Below, piece after piece: positions 46,641 through 58,226 of a DNA stretch of 64,000 bases. A program made the translations under genes and the position numbers. Every line of letters begins with the position of its first letter. Within the stretch, counting starts at the first letter, position 1. This stretch comes from Papio anubis (lineage: Eukaryota; Chordata; Mammalia; Primates; Cercopithecidae), in assembly GCF_008728515.1 (NCBI RefSeq), contig NC_044980.1, positions 28,846,290 to 28,910,289 of the forward strand. The letters run 5' to 3'. The notes under the pieces were generated by a model. It worked only from the letters and a program-made list of their open reading frames with translations. It did no database searches and was not told where the DNA came from.

Positions 46641-47540
46641 GTTTTTATAAGTGTTTAGTTAATTTGATAGTGTCTTGATTAAAGTAAAACTGGAATATAT
46701 AAATATTTAAACTCTTTGAAAAATATGTTTTTCAAATGATACCTCAATATAAAACTCAGAGTCCAGCTATATCTTTATACAAAAAATTTATTAAATTTTT
46801 AACTTTACAAAATGTTGGTTTACAATTGATTTAAAAAAAAATTCAGTTACTATTTTTAGAGCAATAATTATGTTTTCCTAAATACAAAATCCTGAAAATT
46901 TGTTGTTGTTATAGTTGCTACCAACATGAATTTTTGCTTTCTCTTAATTTCTGTATTGCCTTACATTGAAATAATAGAATTTTGCTTTTGACCAGTAAAT
47001 TAAACTATTTTTCATTCTTGGAACATTTTCAAAATTAATGCTGTATCACCATTAATATCAACAGTGCTCAACTTCTTTTTCATAAATATGAAATTCTGAA
47101 AAACAACGGAAGCAACAATATTACATTATTTTACAGGGCTTGTTTGTTATTTACTGAAACAACTAAGCTGTGTGGTTTAGATTGCATTCAATGAACACAC
47201 CCAACCAGAAATTGCTTACATGTCATAAGCAGGGGACTTCCTAATTATTTATTTATGTATTCATTTGCTCAATTTCCCATGGGAAGTCACATAGTAGACT
47301 AACCTTCTAGTGCTCTAAACCTCATATTCTCTGTCTTATCAAACAAAATATTTTTCACAAAATTGCATAAGACAGCCTATTTTGACATCCATGCACATGC
47401 ACCCAAATATAGTCACATAGTTGATATTTTTATATATTACTTGGCTTCTTTTTCTGAATCTTTTGAGAGTCAGTGTGCATATCTTTTCCTTGTTTCTTTA
47501 TGTTGGTTGTCTTAATCTATGCGTCTCTTTGCTGGAGATT
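46641..47540. other. Unassigned AT-rich sequence
   Basis: About 900 bp with no recognised repeat or coding capacity, from the L1M 5' end to the MLT1. Confidence 0.5.
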
Positions 47541-49095
47541 TTCATAGTCCATGATATGGATTGGGTCTGTGTCCCCGGTCAAATTTCATCTAGAGTTGTG
47601 ATCCTCAGTATTGGAGGAGGGGCCTGGTGGGAGGTGATTGGATCTTGGGGGTGGACTTCCTACTTGCTGTTCTTGTGATAGTGTGTGAGTTCTCAAGAGA
47701 GCTGGTTGTTTAAAAGTGTGTAGCACCGCCCTCTTTGCTCTTTCTTCCTTGTACTCCAGCCACGTAGAGCATGCCAAATTCCCCTTGGCTTCTGCCATGT
47801 TTGTAAGTTTCCTGAGGCTTCCTCGGGCATGATTCCAGTACAGCCTGCAGAACCATGAGCCACTTAAGCCTCCTTTCTGTATACATTACCCAGTCTCAGG
47901 TAGCTCTTTATAGCAGTGTGATAACGGACTAATACAGTCCACTTAGGCTGCTATAACAAAATACCTTAGTTGGGTGGTTGTGAAAAACAGAAATTTATTA
48001 TGTATAATACCACAGTCTAAGAAGTCCAAGAGTAAGGTGCTGGTAGATTCATTGCCTGATGAGGACGCATTTACTAGTTTGTAGGTGGTGCTTTCTATCT
48101 GTTTCTTCACGTAGAAGAAAGAGTTAGCTCTTTGAGGTCTCTTTTTTTTTAAGAACACTGATCCCAATAATGAGGATTCCATCCTTGTGATCTAATTATC
48201 TCTCAAAGGCCCCGCATCTTAACACCACCATCTCCTTGGTGGTGAGAATTTCAACATATGCATCTTGGAGGAACAGAAACATTCAGACCATGACATTCTG
48301 CTCATGCCTTTCCCTACAAATTCATGTCTTTATCACATGCAACATAATGTTTATTCTATCCCAACAGTCCTTAAAGTATTACTCATTCCAGCAACAAAAT
48401 TGTAAAATTCAGACTCTCACCTAAATATCATCTAATCAGATATAAGTAAGACTCAAGGTACAATTGATTCTGAAGCAAATTGTTCTCCAGCTGTAAACTT
48501 GTGCAATAAAACAAATTGAATATTTCCAATACATTGTGTGATAGACATAGAATACATATCCCAATTCCAAAAGAAAAAAAATAGAAGGAAATGAATTATA
48601 GGTCACAAGTCTAAAGTAAATACAAATATCATCAAGGTAAACAATATTAAATCTTAAGGTTAGAAAATAAACTTATTTGACTCAATTTTTTGCAACCCAG
48701 TCCACTGGGCAGAGGTCATATGTTCATGACCCTCTGGGGCCCCAGCCCCACTTCATGTCTCTGCTGGGCATTGCCCTGGTGGGGGCTCCCTGCAGTTGCC
48801 ATGGCTCTGTGTCAATTATTTGCCTGGGCCCCACAACTCTACTGGGCATTCTTTGAAATCTAGTTGGAGGCAGCAAAGCCCCCACAACTTTTGCACTCTG
48901 TGTGCCGGTAGTGATGGTACCACTCAGAGACTACCAAACTTATTGTCTATGTCCTTCAGAGAGGCAGCCCCCAAGGCCCACGCCACACCCAGGTTTGCCA
49001 GAATTGCACTTGGTTTGACTGAGAAGAATAGCCCTGGAATTCAGAAGTAGGGTTTTGACATTGCTCTACCTTCCATAATCTTGCCCTCTGGGCCT
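47541..49095 (-). mobile_element. MLT1-type MaLR: 3' LTR plus internal region
   Basis: Reverse-oriented MLT1-like LTR (47541-47551 and 47942-48296: 'aggctgctataacaaaatac', 'aggattccatccttgtgatc', 'tttcaacatatgcatcttg') followed by MaLR internal sequence in the same orientation (48297-49095: 'tcccaacagtccttaaag', 'tccagccccacttcatg', 'ccctctgggcctgtgatg'). An MST LTR interrupts the LTR almost at its tip. The 5' LTR is missing. Confidence 0.75.
47552..47936 (+). mobile_element. MST-like solo LTR
   Basis: 'tgatatggattgggtctg' to '-aacggactaataca'. Exact 5-bp duplication 'gtcca' at 47547-47551 and 47937-47941. Confidence 0.92.
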
Positions 49096-49117
49096 GTGAT
49101 GTGATTAATTCCATTAT

Positions 49118-49630
49118 GGATACCATTCCCTTCCACCATATGAATACACAGATAGAAGGCACTATCTATGAACCAGAAAGTGGACTTTCAGCAGACAATA
49201 CATCTGCTATCACGTTGTTCTTGGACATCCTGGACTCCAGATGTGGGGAAAGTAAATTTATATGGTTTATAAGACGCTCAGTCTGATATTTTGTTAAAAT
49301 TGCCTAAAAGAAGAGAGAAAATTGGCAGTAGAAAGTGGAAGTGATCCTATTACAAATACCTGAAAACGTAGAAGTGACTTTAAAATTGGGTGATGGGTAG
49401 AGGTTTGAACAGTTTTGAGGCACTTTCTAGCAAAAGTCTACCTTTTTTTGAACAGACTTTAAAGGATGATTCTGGTGACAGCTCAGGAGAAGAGAAGAAC
49501 TGCAGAGAGAGCTACATCTTCTTAGAGAATACTTAAAGGATTGTGAACAGAATATTGGTAGAAATATAGATGGTAAAGAGCATTCTGATGAGCTCTCAGA
49601 CTCATCGTATTGGATACTGAGTTTCAACAT
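49118..49630 (+). mobile_element. MLT1-type LTR 3' part plus internal start
   Basis: 49118-49305 is the 3' half of a forward MLT1-like LTR ('cttccaccatatgaatac', 'gactccagatgtgggga', 'gtctgatattttgtta'). 49306-49630 is the start of MaLR internal sequence ('agaagtgactttaaaattg', 'gggtagaggtttgaacag', 'ttctggtgacagctcagg'). Opposite in orientation to the element on its left. Confidence 0.75.
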
Positions 49631-49674
49631 ACGATTTTTGGGGGAACATAAATGTTTAGAGCACAGTATATCTG

Positions 49675-49721
49675 TAATATCTATATCTATATCTATGAAT
49701 GTATCTATCTATATATAAAAT
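49675..49721. repeat. (ATCT)n-type low-complexity run
   Basis: Imperfect 'tatctatatctatatct' repeats. Confidence 0.85.
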
Positions 49722-50511
49722 TAAATAGAATAGATACTTATTGAAGATTTATCTAAATGTTTAAAGACAAATCTCTATGGGTCTCCTGTTGTCTTGCATA
49801 TCTTGAAAACAGTAATAATTGCCCTTTGCCCTTAGGACTGTACTTTCAAAGATATCTGCATAGCAAAGAAAGCTTAGAATATAGAGATGCTGTCTTCTCT
49901 GGAGCAAATATCAAGTGGTTACCAGTCTTGGAAGACAGAAATACTGTGTCATTCTGGACAAAATGACAGGCATGTTTGGGTCTCTTATAAAAGATTAGGG
50001 TTCCATAAGGTCAAGATAGCTCTCCTATAACAAAACAGTCTTTTTGTGCAGTCCTCCATCTGGGCCTACCTATGTCACCCGATTGGGAATTGAGTGCAAG
50101 AGAAACTCATGCAAATATGCAATACTCAATGCTTCTTGATGAAGTCTTGTATATTCTGCTAACATCTGTAAAACTAATGTGATAACCTGTAGTTAGGTGA
50201 AATCCAAGACCCTTCAGAGTTCTTAGTGTTAATACATTAAGAAAGAAATCAATGAGATGGTAAAGCTGGTTCAAAGGTCACTTCTGAAAAGAATTATACA
50301 GTGCATTATGAAGGGCATGTTGAAATAGGCTTTCTAAATTAAAGACAATATATTTTATTTCCATTAAAGAAATAAAATTATAATCTTTGAGTTTAGTTTT
50401 TTCACCATACAAAATTATTTTCAGATTTATTAGACAGAAATATACAAGTTACATATATTTTATGAAATGTGACTCTAAGAGTACATAGTAAGTCAAAGTT
50501 ATAAATCCTCC
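49722..50511. other. Unassigned sequence
   Basis: About 790 bp. A 69-codon frame at 49757-49966 has ordinary-looking residue composition ('CPLPLGLYFQRYLHSKESLE') but I recognise no family, and no promoter or splice context supports it. Might be an old repeat. Confidence 0.4.
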
Positions 50512-50950
50512 TGTAGTATTTTGCTAGGACTGCCATAAAAAAGTACCATCAACGTGGAAGCCTAAAGAACAGAAATTTATGCCCTAATTTGTGGACTCTA
50601 AAATTCCCAATTCAAGGTGTCCAGCAGTGTTGGTTCCTTCCGAGAGTTGTGAAGAAATATCTGTTCTCTGTCTTTTCCCTATCTTCTAGTGGTTTGCTGT
50701 CAACCTTCGGTGTTTCTTGACCTGTGCGTAACTCCAGTCTTCACTTGAAATTGTCCCTATGTTTCTTTGTGCCTAAATTTTACTTTTAAATAAGGGCACA
50801 GTTATATAGGAATAGAGCATTTCTTAATATAACCTTATGTTAACTTATCATCTACAAAGACACTATTTCCAAATTAGGTCATATTCACTGATACTAGGGG
50901 TTAAGATTTCAGTATCTTTTTGGAGGACTGATTCAAGTTATACAATCCTC
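50512..50950 (-). mobile_element. MLT1-type LTR
   Basis: Reverse MLT1: 'ttgctaggactgccataaaa' , 'gaacagaaatttatgccc', 'aggtgtccagcagtgttggtt', 'ttccaaattaggtcatattc', 'ggggttaagatttcag'. Diverged. Confidence 0.82.
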
Positions 50951-51425
50951 CATAGGCATGATAGGGAATGCTTTAAATTGGCATTGAAAAGACTTCCTGT
51001 CATCTCTTTTTCAATTTGCATATTGTAGATATCTTTTATTAACAATATTTTAGTAATGCTCTCTTTGGGGGTTAGAAACGTTTTCAGTATATTTTCAAAA
51101 CGGCAGAATATTATTTTTCAATTTTTTTTTAAATAAGACACAGAAATTCCAAACAATCAGGTAGTGTGTGCTTGAGAGTAAGTGACTCAAGTTTAAATTG
51201 TTTAATTAGGTGACATTTACAAAGACTTAAAAATGCAGGAACTTTACAATGCAAGATATGCAGCATCCATGTCTTCCTTAACTTGTAGATTGTTCTATCA
51301 TCATTTGCCATGTACTTTACATGCTAATGTGATACAATCTTTCAATTGTATCTTATTTGCTTTGATTTCAGACAGTATTGTTGTTTTATACGCTATTGTG
51401 TGCTTATATTAAGTATGGCTAATAT
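50951..51425. other. Unassigned sequence
   Basis: No repeat or gene recognised. Confidence 0.45.
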
Positions 51426-51825
51426 TATGGGTTGAATTGTGGCCTCCCAAAATGTACACGTTGAAGTCTTATGCGAATGCATTTGAAAACAGGACATTTA
51501 AGGAGATAATTAAGGGAAACTGAGGTCATAAGGGTAGAACCCTAATATAATAGACAGATGTCCTTGTAAAAAGAGAAAGAGACCCCAGAGATTGCTCTCA
51601 CTGTGTCTGTATATGCACAAAGGAAAGGTCATGTAAGGACACAGAAAGAAGGTGGCCATTTGCAAGCTTTCTAGCCTCTCTTTCTAGAGAGGCCTGATCA
51701 GAATCCACCTTGCTGGAACCTGATTGTGAACTTCCAGCCTCCGGTACTGTGGTAATGTAAATTTATGTTGTTTAAGCCACTCAGTCTGTGGTATTTTGTT
51801 ATGACAGCCCAATAAGACTAATGTA
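51426..51825 (+). mobile_element. MLT1-type LTR
   Basis: Forward MLT1: 'gggttgaattgtggcctcc', 'aaggagataattaaggg', 'gaggtcataagggtagaacc', 'agaaggtggccatttgcaag', 'gtttaagccactcagtctg', 'ttgttatgacagccc'. One of the better preserved MLT1 copies here. Confidence 0.9.
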
Positions 51826-52151
51826 ATTACCAGTTTTTTTGTTTATCTTTAATTTTTGCATTTAGGTCTTCCATCAGTAAGGAACATTCATGTAATCTAC
51901 TGTTCCAAGGGAGCTGCTATTTGATGCCTCTCTTTTCCTAAATTTGTCTTCCAAAAGTCTTCATCCTCCTGCAGGTCAAGGTTTTCTCATTTGTCCTTGC
52001 CAACATCTCCTGTAGCTCCATAATCTATATAAAGTGTCCCCAATTCTGACAACTACTTTTTCATCTTTCCAATTCTAGTTCTTTTGAAGTTCCATAGTGA
52101 GAATATGATGGTGGTAAATTCTATTTTTTTGCTTGTTTGTAAATATATTGT
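51826..52151. other. Unassigned sequence
   Basis: No clear repeat; may belong with the L1M-like relic to the right of the Alu. Confidence 0.4.
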
Positions 52152-52167
52152 CTCTACTCCTATTTTT

Positions 52168-52463
52168 TTTTTTTTTTTTGAGACGGAGTCTCGCTCTGTC
52201 GCCCAGGCTGGAGTGCAGTGGCCGGATCTCAGCTCACTGCAAGCTCCGCCTCCCGGGTTCACGCCATTCTCCTGCCTCAGCCTCCCGAGTAGCTGGGACT
52301 ACAGGCGCCCGCCACCTCGCCCGGCTAGTTTTTTGTATTTTGTTTTAGTAGAGACGGGGTTTCACCGTGTCAGCCAGGATGGTCTCGGTCTCCTGACCTC
52401 GTGATCCGCCCGTCTCGGCCTCCCAAAGTGCTGGGATTACAGGCTTGAGCCACCGCGCCCGGC
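52168..52463 (-). mobile_element. Young AluYR-type element (Old World monkey)
   Basis: Almost undamaged Alu. On its sense strand it has 'caagcctgtaatcccagc', 'agacgggcggatcacgag', 'gggcgaggtggcgggcgcc' and 'tgagatccggccactgcac', which I know as cercopithecid AluYR marks. Exact duplication 'ctctactcctattttt' at 52152-52167 and 52464-52479. Many intact CpGs show recent insertion. A small insertion ('gtttt') lies in the middle linker area. Confidence 0.93.
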
Positions 52464-52479
52464 CTCTACTCCTATTTTT

Positions 52480-52870
52480 GAATGTAACTACTGTGAGCTT
52501 GAATTCTAAATTAAGGGAATTTTCTCTTAGTACTTAAAAGACATATTCAATTGCCTTCTGACTTCTACTGCTGTTAAGAATATGCTATTAGTCTTTCTTT
52601 GTACTTTTGTAAATAGCTATTTTCCTTTTCCAACATCATTAAAATGTCTTTCTCTGTTACTTGTTTTACGTTCACTAATATTTTTTACTGTTCTGTGTTG
52701 TATGCTGGATAATTCTTTAAAACTATGATCCAATTAATTAATGCTCTCTTTAGGTGGCCTAAACTGATGATTAGATAATGCATCAATATTTTAATTTAAG
52801 CTACGTTTTCTTCATTTCTAGAAGCCTATTAATTTTTTTCCAAAACATATCTTGTATTATGCCTTGGTCC
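52480..52870 (-). mobile_element. Possible old L1M relic
   Basis: 'attcaattgccttctgacttc' and 'ttctactgctgttaag' echo the L1M ORF1-side segment seen at 38400 and 43820. Weak. Confidence 0.35.
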
Positions 52871-52871
52871 T

Positions 52872-53298
52872 TGTTGTGGATTGAAATGCATCTTCCAAAC
52901 AGATGTTGAAGTTTTAACCCTCCGTATCTATGAAGGTGGCCTTATTTGGACTTTGCAGATGATCAAGTAAAGGTGAGGTCACTAGGACAGGAACTAATAC
53001 AATATAGCTGATGTCCTTATTGAAAGGGGAAATTTGGATACAGAAACAGATACATATGGATTTAAGCCAATATAAAGTCACAAGGGAAAATACTTTCTAC
53101 AAAGTCAGGAATGCCTGAGTTACCAGAAGCCAAGGAAAAGCATAGGACAGATTCTCTCTCACAGTCCTCAGAAGGAACCATCCTTTCAATACCTTGATTT
53201 CAGATTTCAGCCTCCAAAACTGAAAGACAATAAATTCCTGCAGTTTAAGCCACTCAATTTATGGTACCTTGTTATTGCAACCCCAGAAGACAGATTAA
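52872..53298 (+). mobile_element. MLT1-type LTR
   Basis: 'gttgtggattgaaatgcatc', 'gcagatgatcaagtaaagg', 'ttcagcctccaaaactg', 'gcagtttaagccactcaa', 'ttatggtaccttgttat'. Diverged forward MLT1. Confidence 0.85.
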
Positions 53299-55714
53299 CT
53301 TCTGTGATTTTTTTTGGTTTTACTTCCCTTTACACATTATATAAATATTATCAATAAAACATATCTGATTGATCTATAATGTGTTCTTAGAATTTCAGTT
53401 CTACATTTTATTTTCACTGACAATATACTAAAGAGAATCAATAGTTTATCTCCACTAATTATTCGTGTTTGCTTTTGCCAGGTGTCTTGGTACCCTGCCA
53501 AACCCAGAAGCACAGAATAGCATAAATTCATACCCCTACACTACATGAAGGGAATACAATTTACATATAAGATACCATTTTAATTTTAGAGAAAATACGT
53601 GAATTTGAGAACACAAAAATATTGTTAAAGGATTGTAAATTAGGTTGATTAAAAGATCATAAACATTGAATTCGTAACCTGTAGGTTGAAGTCACATTTC
53701 TCCTGTTGAAATTTAAGTATTTAATAAAGCCTCTGGACCTCAGCAACATTACCTACAAATTTAGATTAATAATATTCTATTTCTAATGCTTTAGTGGGTA
53801 TTATCTGGAAAAGTGTGGTGATTGATACATTATGGGAATTCTGAGCTATCCAGTCATTTATTCACAGAAAAATGTTCTCTGGAGAGTAAACTATTTGATT
53901 TGATTCCAAATTAATTCTTAGGCTCATATTTTCATGTATGTGTCAGTTAAAAATAGGCTTATTTGGGGCTTATTTGATATTTTATGCTTAACAACTTCTA
54001 AAATGTAAATGAATCATGTTGTATGTAAAATTTAATACATTTTTACATCTAGAATTAAATGTTCTCCTATTTGTCACTCAATCTCTGCAGAAATTCTAGA
54101 TATTTAAAACGTAGGGACTCACTGAAAGCCGAGCCTAATGTGAAAACAGCTGGAAGCATTTTCTACATTAGTTTCTTCAACATGATTACTCATCGTTTTC
54201 CTTTGCATGTTTTTTTCTTTTATACATGTCTTAATATTCAAAAATTATGGCAGAATTATTCAGTGTTTGAGTTCTTCAGAAGAATGTATTTCAATTTTTA
54301 TTTATAGTAATTATTAGATAAATTATTTAATTTTTTGCTCTGAAAGAATTTACATATTTCTCTTACAGTTCTTTATATATAATTGATTTTATTTAATTTG
54401 GTAGGTATTTGCCATTTCTAATATATATTATATGATCAAATTTTAAAAAAATCCTTGTATATTTACTCAAAATTTAATTAGTGTACCAAAATCATTTTTG
54501 GTAAAACCATTGTTATTTGTGATCAAGACTTCATTAGCTTTTCCTATAAATAATTATACCATTATTTACAGTATACAAACATATATACACACATGTAGAC
54601 ATATCAGAGTTTATAGACTTTTAAGTATGCATTATTAATTTAAAAAATAACATATTGGCAAGGTAATGTTTAATCTGACCCTCACATCTCACATATATGT
54701 ATTATCCCATAATTTATTAGAATTTTTATAGAATATCCTCTGATAACTTTTTCACCTGGCATACTTTTATACCTTTTGGAAAAAAATAAAACTTTAAAAT
54801 GTCATTAAAATGCACATGTTTTGTTATAAACTATTTATAAAGAATGTAAGATTTATTCTGAACATGAATATTTCATATTTGACCTGAATTTTCAAAATGT
54901 AGTGGCTTTCATTGTGTTCTGCATTTTGAGTTTTTAAAATAACACCAGAAATTTTTCACATTTTCTTTTTTTATGGAGCTTAGCTGAATAATTTATAATC
55001 ATTTTAGCTTAAAAAACCCAAATACTATGAAATCACATCTTCATGTTTCATATAGATTCAGCAGTTATAACTTTAAAATTAATTTAAACTCATTATTTGG
55101 TGTAAGAGACTGTTACATAACAAAGCTTGCTTTTGAATAAATATGGCAGTGTAACCCAATATTAAATTATTCGAAATAACAAGTACTTAGATGCTGGTAT
55201 TAACAGTTAATGATGGAAAAGGAAAGGACAAGAGAACCACTCCTAAATTTATCAAAGTAAGAGCCCTGACACACAATGATTCACACTATTAAAAGACTAA
55301 GTGAGACTGGTATGGTTCAATTTTTCTAAGCACTAAGATTGCCAGAAGAACAGGCCATATAATTAGAAATAAAACTTGGTGGAAGACATAGAACACGTGC
55401 TTAAATAATGGCAGATAACGAGGATATTGAGCGGATGTGAAAGGGACCAAAAACCTTAAAGGCTGTGAAGCTATAGACTGACTGAAGAAAACGCATTACC
55501 ACAGTATAGAGTTAAACTACACCAATAAGAAATATAGGAGTTTGGTTTCTGAAAATCAAATGCAATTTGTTTTAGTTATAAAGGAAAACAAAAATAAAAT
55601 ATGAAGCATAATGTAACATATGGAGTAAACATAAATGAATAGGTAATTTTATTCTCCTTAGTTTATCTCAGGCACACCAAGAGAAATCCTGAGAAAAACA
55701 ACCAAGAAATAACA
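53299..55714. other. 2.4-kb block without recognised repeats
   Basis: AT-rich sequence, no transposable element recognised, no frame over 82 codons. Contains a 7-bp-arm hairpin 'accaaaatcatttttggt' at 54485-54502. A candidate place to look for conserved non-coding elements. Confidence 0.5.
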
Positions 55715-55819
55715 TTTTAAAATTTCAAATTATATTTTAGATACAGGGAGTACACGCACAGTTGGTTACATGGGTATATTGCACGTAGATAATGAGCACA
55801 GTACATTAGGTCGTTTTTC

Positions 55820-56126
55820 TTTTCTTTTTTTTTCTTTTTTTTTTTGAGACGGAGTCTCGCTCGTCGCCCCGGCAGGAGTGCAGTGGCGCGATCTCCGCTC
55901 ACTGCAAGCTCCGCCTCCCGAGTTCACGCCATTCTCCTGCCTCAGCCTCCCAGTAGCTGGAACTACAGGCGCCCGCCACCCCTCCCGGGCAGGTTTTTTG
56001 TATTTCTTAGTAGAGACGGGGTTTCACCGTGTTAGCCAGGATGGTCTCGATCTCCTGACCTCGTGATCCGCCCGTCTCCGCCTTCCGAAGTGCTGGGATT
56101 ACAGGCTTGAGCCACCGCGCCCAGCC
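55820..56126 (-). mobile_element. AluYR-type element
   Basis: Sense strand has 'caagcctgtaatcccagc' and 'gagacgggcggatcacgag'. Tail of (T)n with C interruptions. Imperfect duplication 'aggtcgtttttc' (55808-55819) / 'agggcgtttttc' (56130-56141). Somewhat more diverged than the copy at 52.2 kb, with a 'cggcagg' change in the right arm. Confidence 0.9.
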
Positions 56127-56820
56127 GATAGGGCGTTTTTCAATCCACGCTCCTCTCCCATCTCCCTCTAGAAGTACGCAGTGTCTGTTATTCCCATGTT
56201 TATGTCCGTGTGTTCTCAATGTTTAGCTCACATTTGTAAGTGAGAACATGCAGTATTTGGTTTTCTATTCCTGCATTAATTTGGTTAAGATTATGGTTTC
56301 CAGTTGCATCTATGTTGCGGCAAAGGCTAGGATTTCATTCTTTTTTTCTGTCTGTATAGTTTTTTCTGGTGTCTATGTAACCACATTTTCTTTATCCAAT
56401 CCACTATTGATGGGTACCCGGGCTGAGTCTATGTCTTTGCTATTATGAATAGCACAGGAATGAACTTAAAAATGCATGTTTCTTTTTGGTATAGTTTATT
56501 TTCCTGTGGGCATATACTCAGTAATGGGATTGCTGGGTCAGACAGTAGCTCTGTTTTAAGTTCTTTGAGATCTCTCCAAACTACTTTCCTCAGTGGCTGA
56601 ATTAACTGAAGCATATACAGAGACATTCAAATGTTTTGTTAAAATTCCAAAATATTTTTATATTTACTAACTAGCTTTTATAATCATCCTAATGAATGTG
56701 AAGTGCTATTTCATTGTGGTTTTGATATTCATCTCCCTGATGGCTAATAATATTGAACAACTTTTTATGTTCTTATTGGACATTTTTATATCTCTTTGGA
56801 GAAGTGTTTATCCAGATTGG

Positions 56821-56846
56821 CTTTTTTTTTTTTTTTTTTTTTTTTA
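56821..56846. repeat. Poly(T) tract
   Basis: About 26 consecutive T residues inside L1 ORF2, unrelated to any Alu or L1 end, so a secondarily expanded homopolymer. Confidence 0.85.
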
Positions 56847-56976
56847 AAGTTAGGTTATTTGTCATGTTAGTACTAACTCATAAGAAACTAAGAAACATTT
56901 TTTATATATTATGGGTATATCTATCATTAAATATCTTATTTGAATAAATTTTTCTGTTCTATGAGTTATCTTTCAT

Positions 56977-57390
56977 AAGAGGTGTGGCTCAAATCTTAAT
57001 GTTTGATTGTTTATATTTATCAAGCTCCTCCTCCTCTCTCTCTTTACCTTTTACCTATCTGGACAAAAACGTTAAGAAAGCTCAGGGATTTTTCCTATTG
57101 ACACCAGCAGGAAGTTCAAACCATACGCAACCCGGAGGCATGTAGGAATACTGTCCCTGTCACATCCTTTATTTACCATAGAATCGAAGGTCAAAAATCC
57201 TTCCTACTTTTTCAAACCATTTTGGAGCAGCTGGGAGGATACCCACTTTCGCCAGAAAACCTGAATATTTGTTTAATAAATTTCTTCATATCTTCTTGGC
57301 ATGTATGTGTGAGACATCATCAGTCATGACATGTAAACCAGTTTTGTGTGTGTGTGGTAGGATCCATCCCATCCACCTGAGTTACTGAAG
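56977..57390. mobile_element. Unclassified 0.41-kb insertion with 10-bp direct repeats
   Basis: Non-L1 segment interrupting L1 ORF2, flanked by exact 'tatctttcat' at 56967-56976 and 57391-57400. GC-richer than surroundings. Contains 'gtttaataaatttcttcat' (57270-57288) and a following GT-rich stretch, which would fit a polyadenylation signal and downstream element, as in an LTR. No A tail. Family unknown to me. Confidence 0.6.
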
Positions 57391-57667
57391 TATCTTTCAT
57401 TTCTTTGATGTTCTTTGAAGTACAATTTTTTTAACTTTTGATGAAATCAAATTTATGAATTTTTATTGTTGCTTTTGCTTTCAGCATCTTTTGTGTGAAG
57501 GCGTTTCCTAACATACTCAAATATTACTTATGTTTTTCCTTCAAAAGGTTTTCTAGTTTTTAGTTCTTACATCTAAGTTTAGGACCCAATTTTAGTTAAC
57601 TTTTGTACATGGTTAAGGTAGGGGTTCAATTTGACTCTTTTTCATATGGATAACCATTTACATTACA

Positions 57668-57691
57668 TATGTGTGTGTGTGTGTGTGTGTG
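57668..57691. repeat. (GT)n microsatellite
   Basis: About eleven GT units inside L1 sequence. Confidence 0.93.
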
Positions 57692-58200
57692 TATAAAAAC
57701 ATACACTATTTGTAATTATAAATATATATTTTTAAAAGACTTTTCAAAATTGTCTCAGCAGTTTTAAAAATTCAATTGACCATTACTGTAAGGCTATATT
57801 CATAGACTCAGAATTCTGTTGCCTTTACTTTTACTTACATACAGTCAGTAACAAACATTCCTAATTGGTTTCTAGCTTTGGAGAAAATATTGCATTTGAA
57901 AAATCTAAGCCTAATTTGTCCTTTATTAAGACACGTTTTCCTATTCTGGCCCACTTGATTTTCCACATAAATTTTAGAAATAGCTTAGCAATTAATTTAA
58001 AAATGTCACCTGGTGTTTTGATAGTGATTCCTCAAAATCTGTAGATTAATGTGAAGACTACTGCCATCTTAATAATAAATCATCTGATCCGTAAACATGA
58101 AATGTCTTTCAGTTTGTTTTGGTCTGCTTTAAGTTTTTCGACAATAGGGTATTTTAAAAAAATTGGATTATTTACTGCATGCATATAGAAAGGCAAATAG

Positions 58201-58226
58201 TTTTTGTACATTGTTTTTGTACATTG
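58201..58226. repeat. 13-bp perfect tandem duplication
   Basis: 'tttttgtacattg' twice in a row, within L1 ORF2. Confidence 0.95.
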
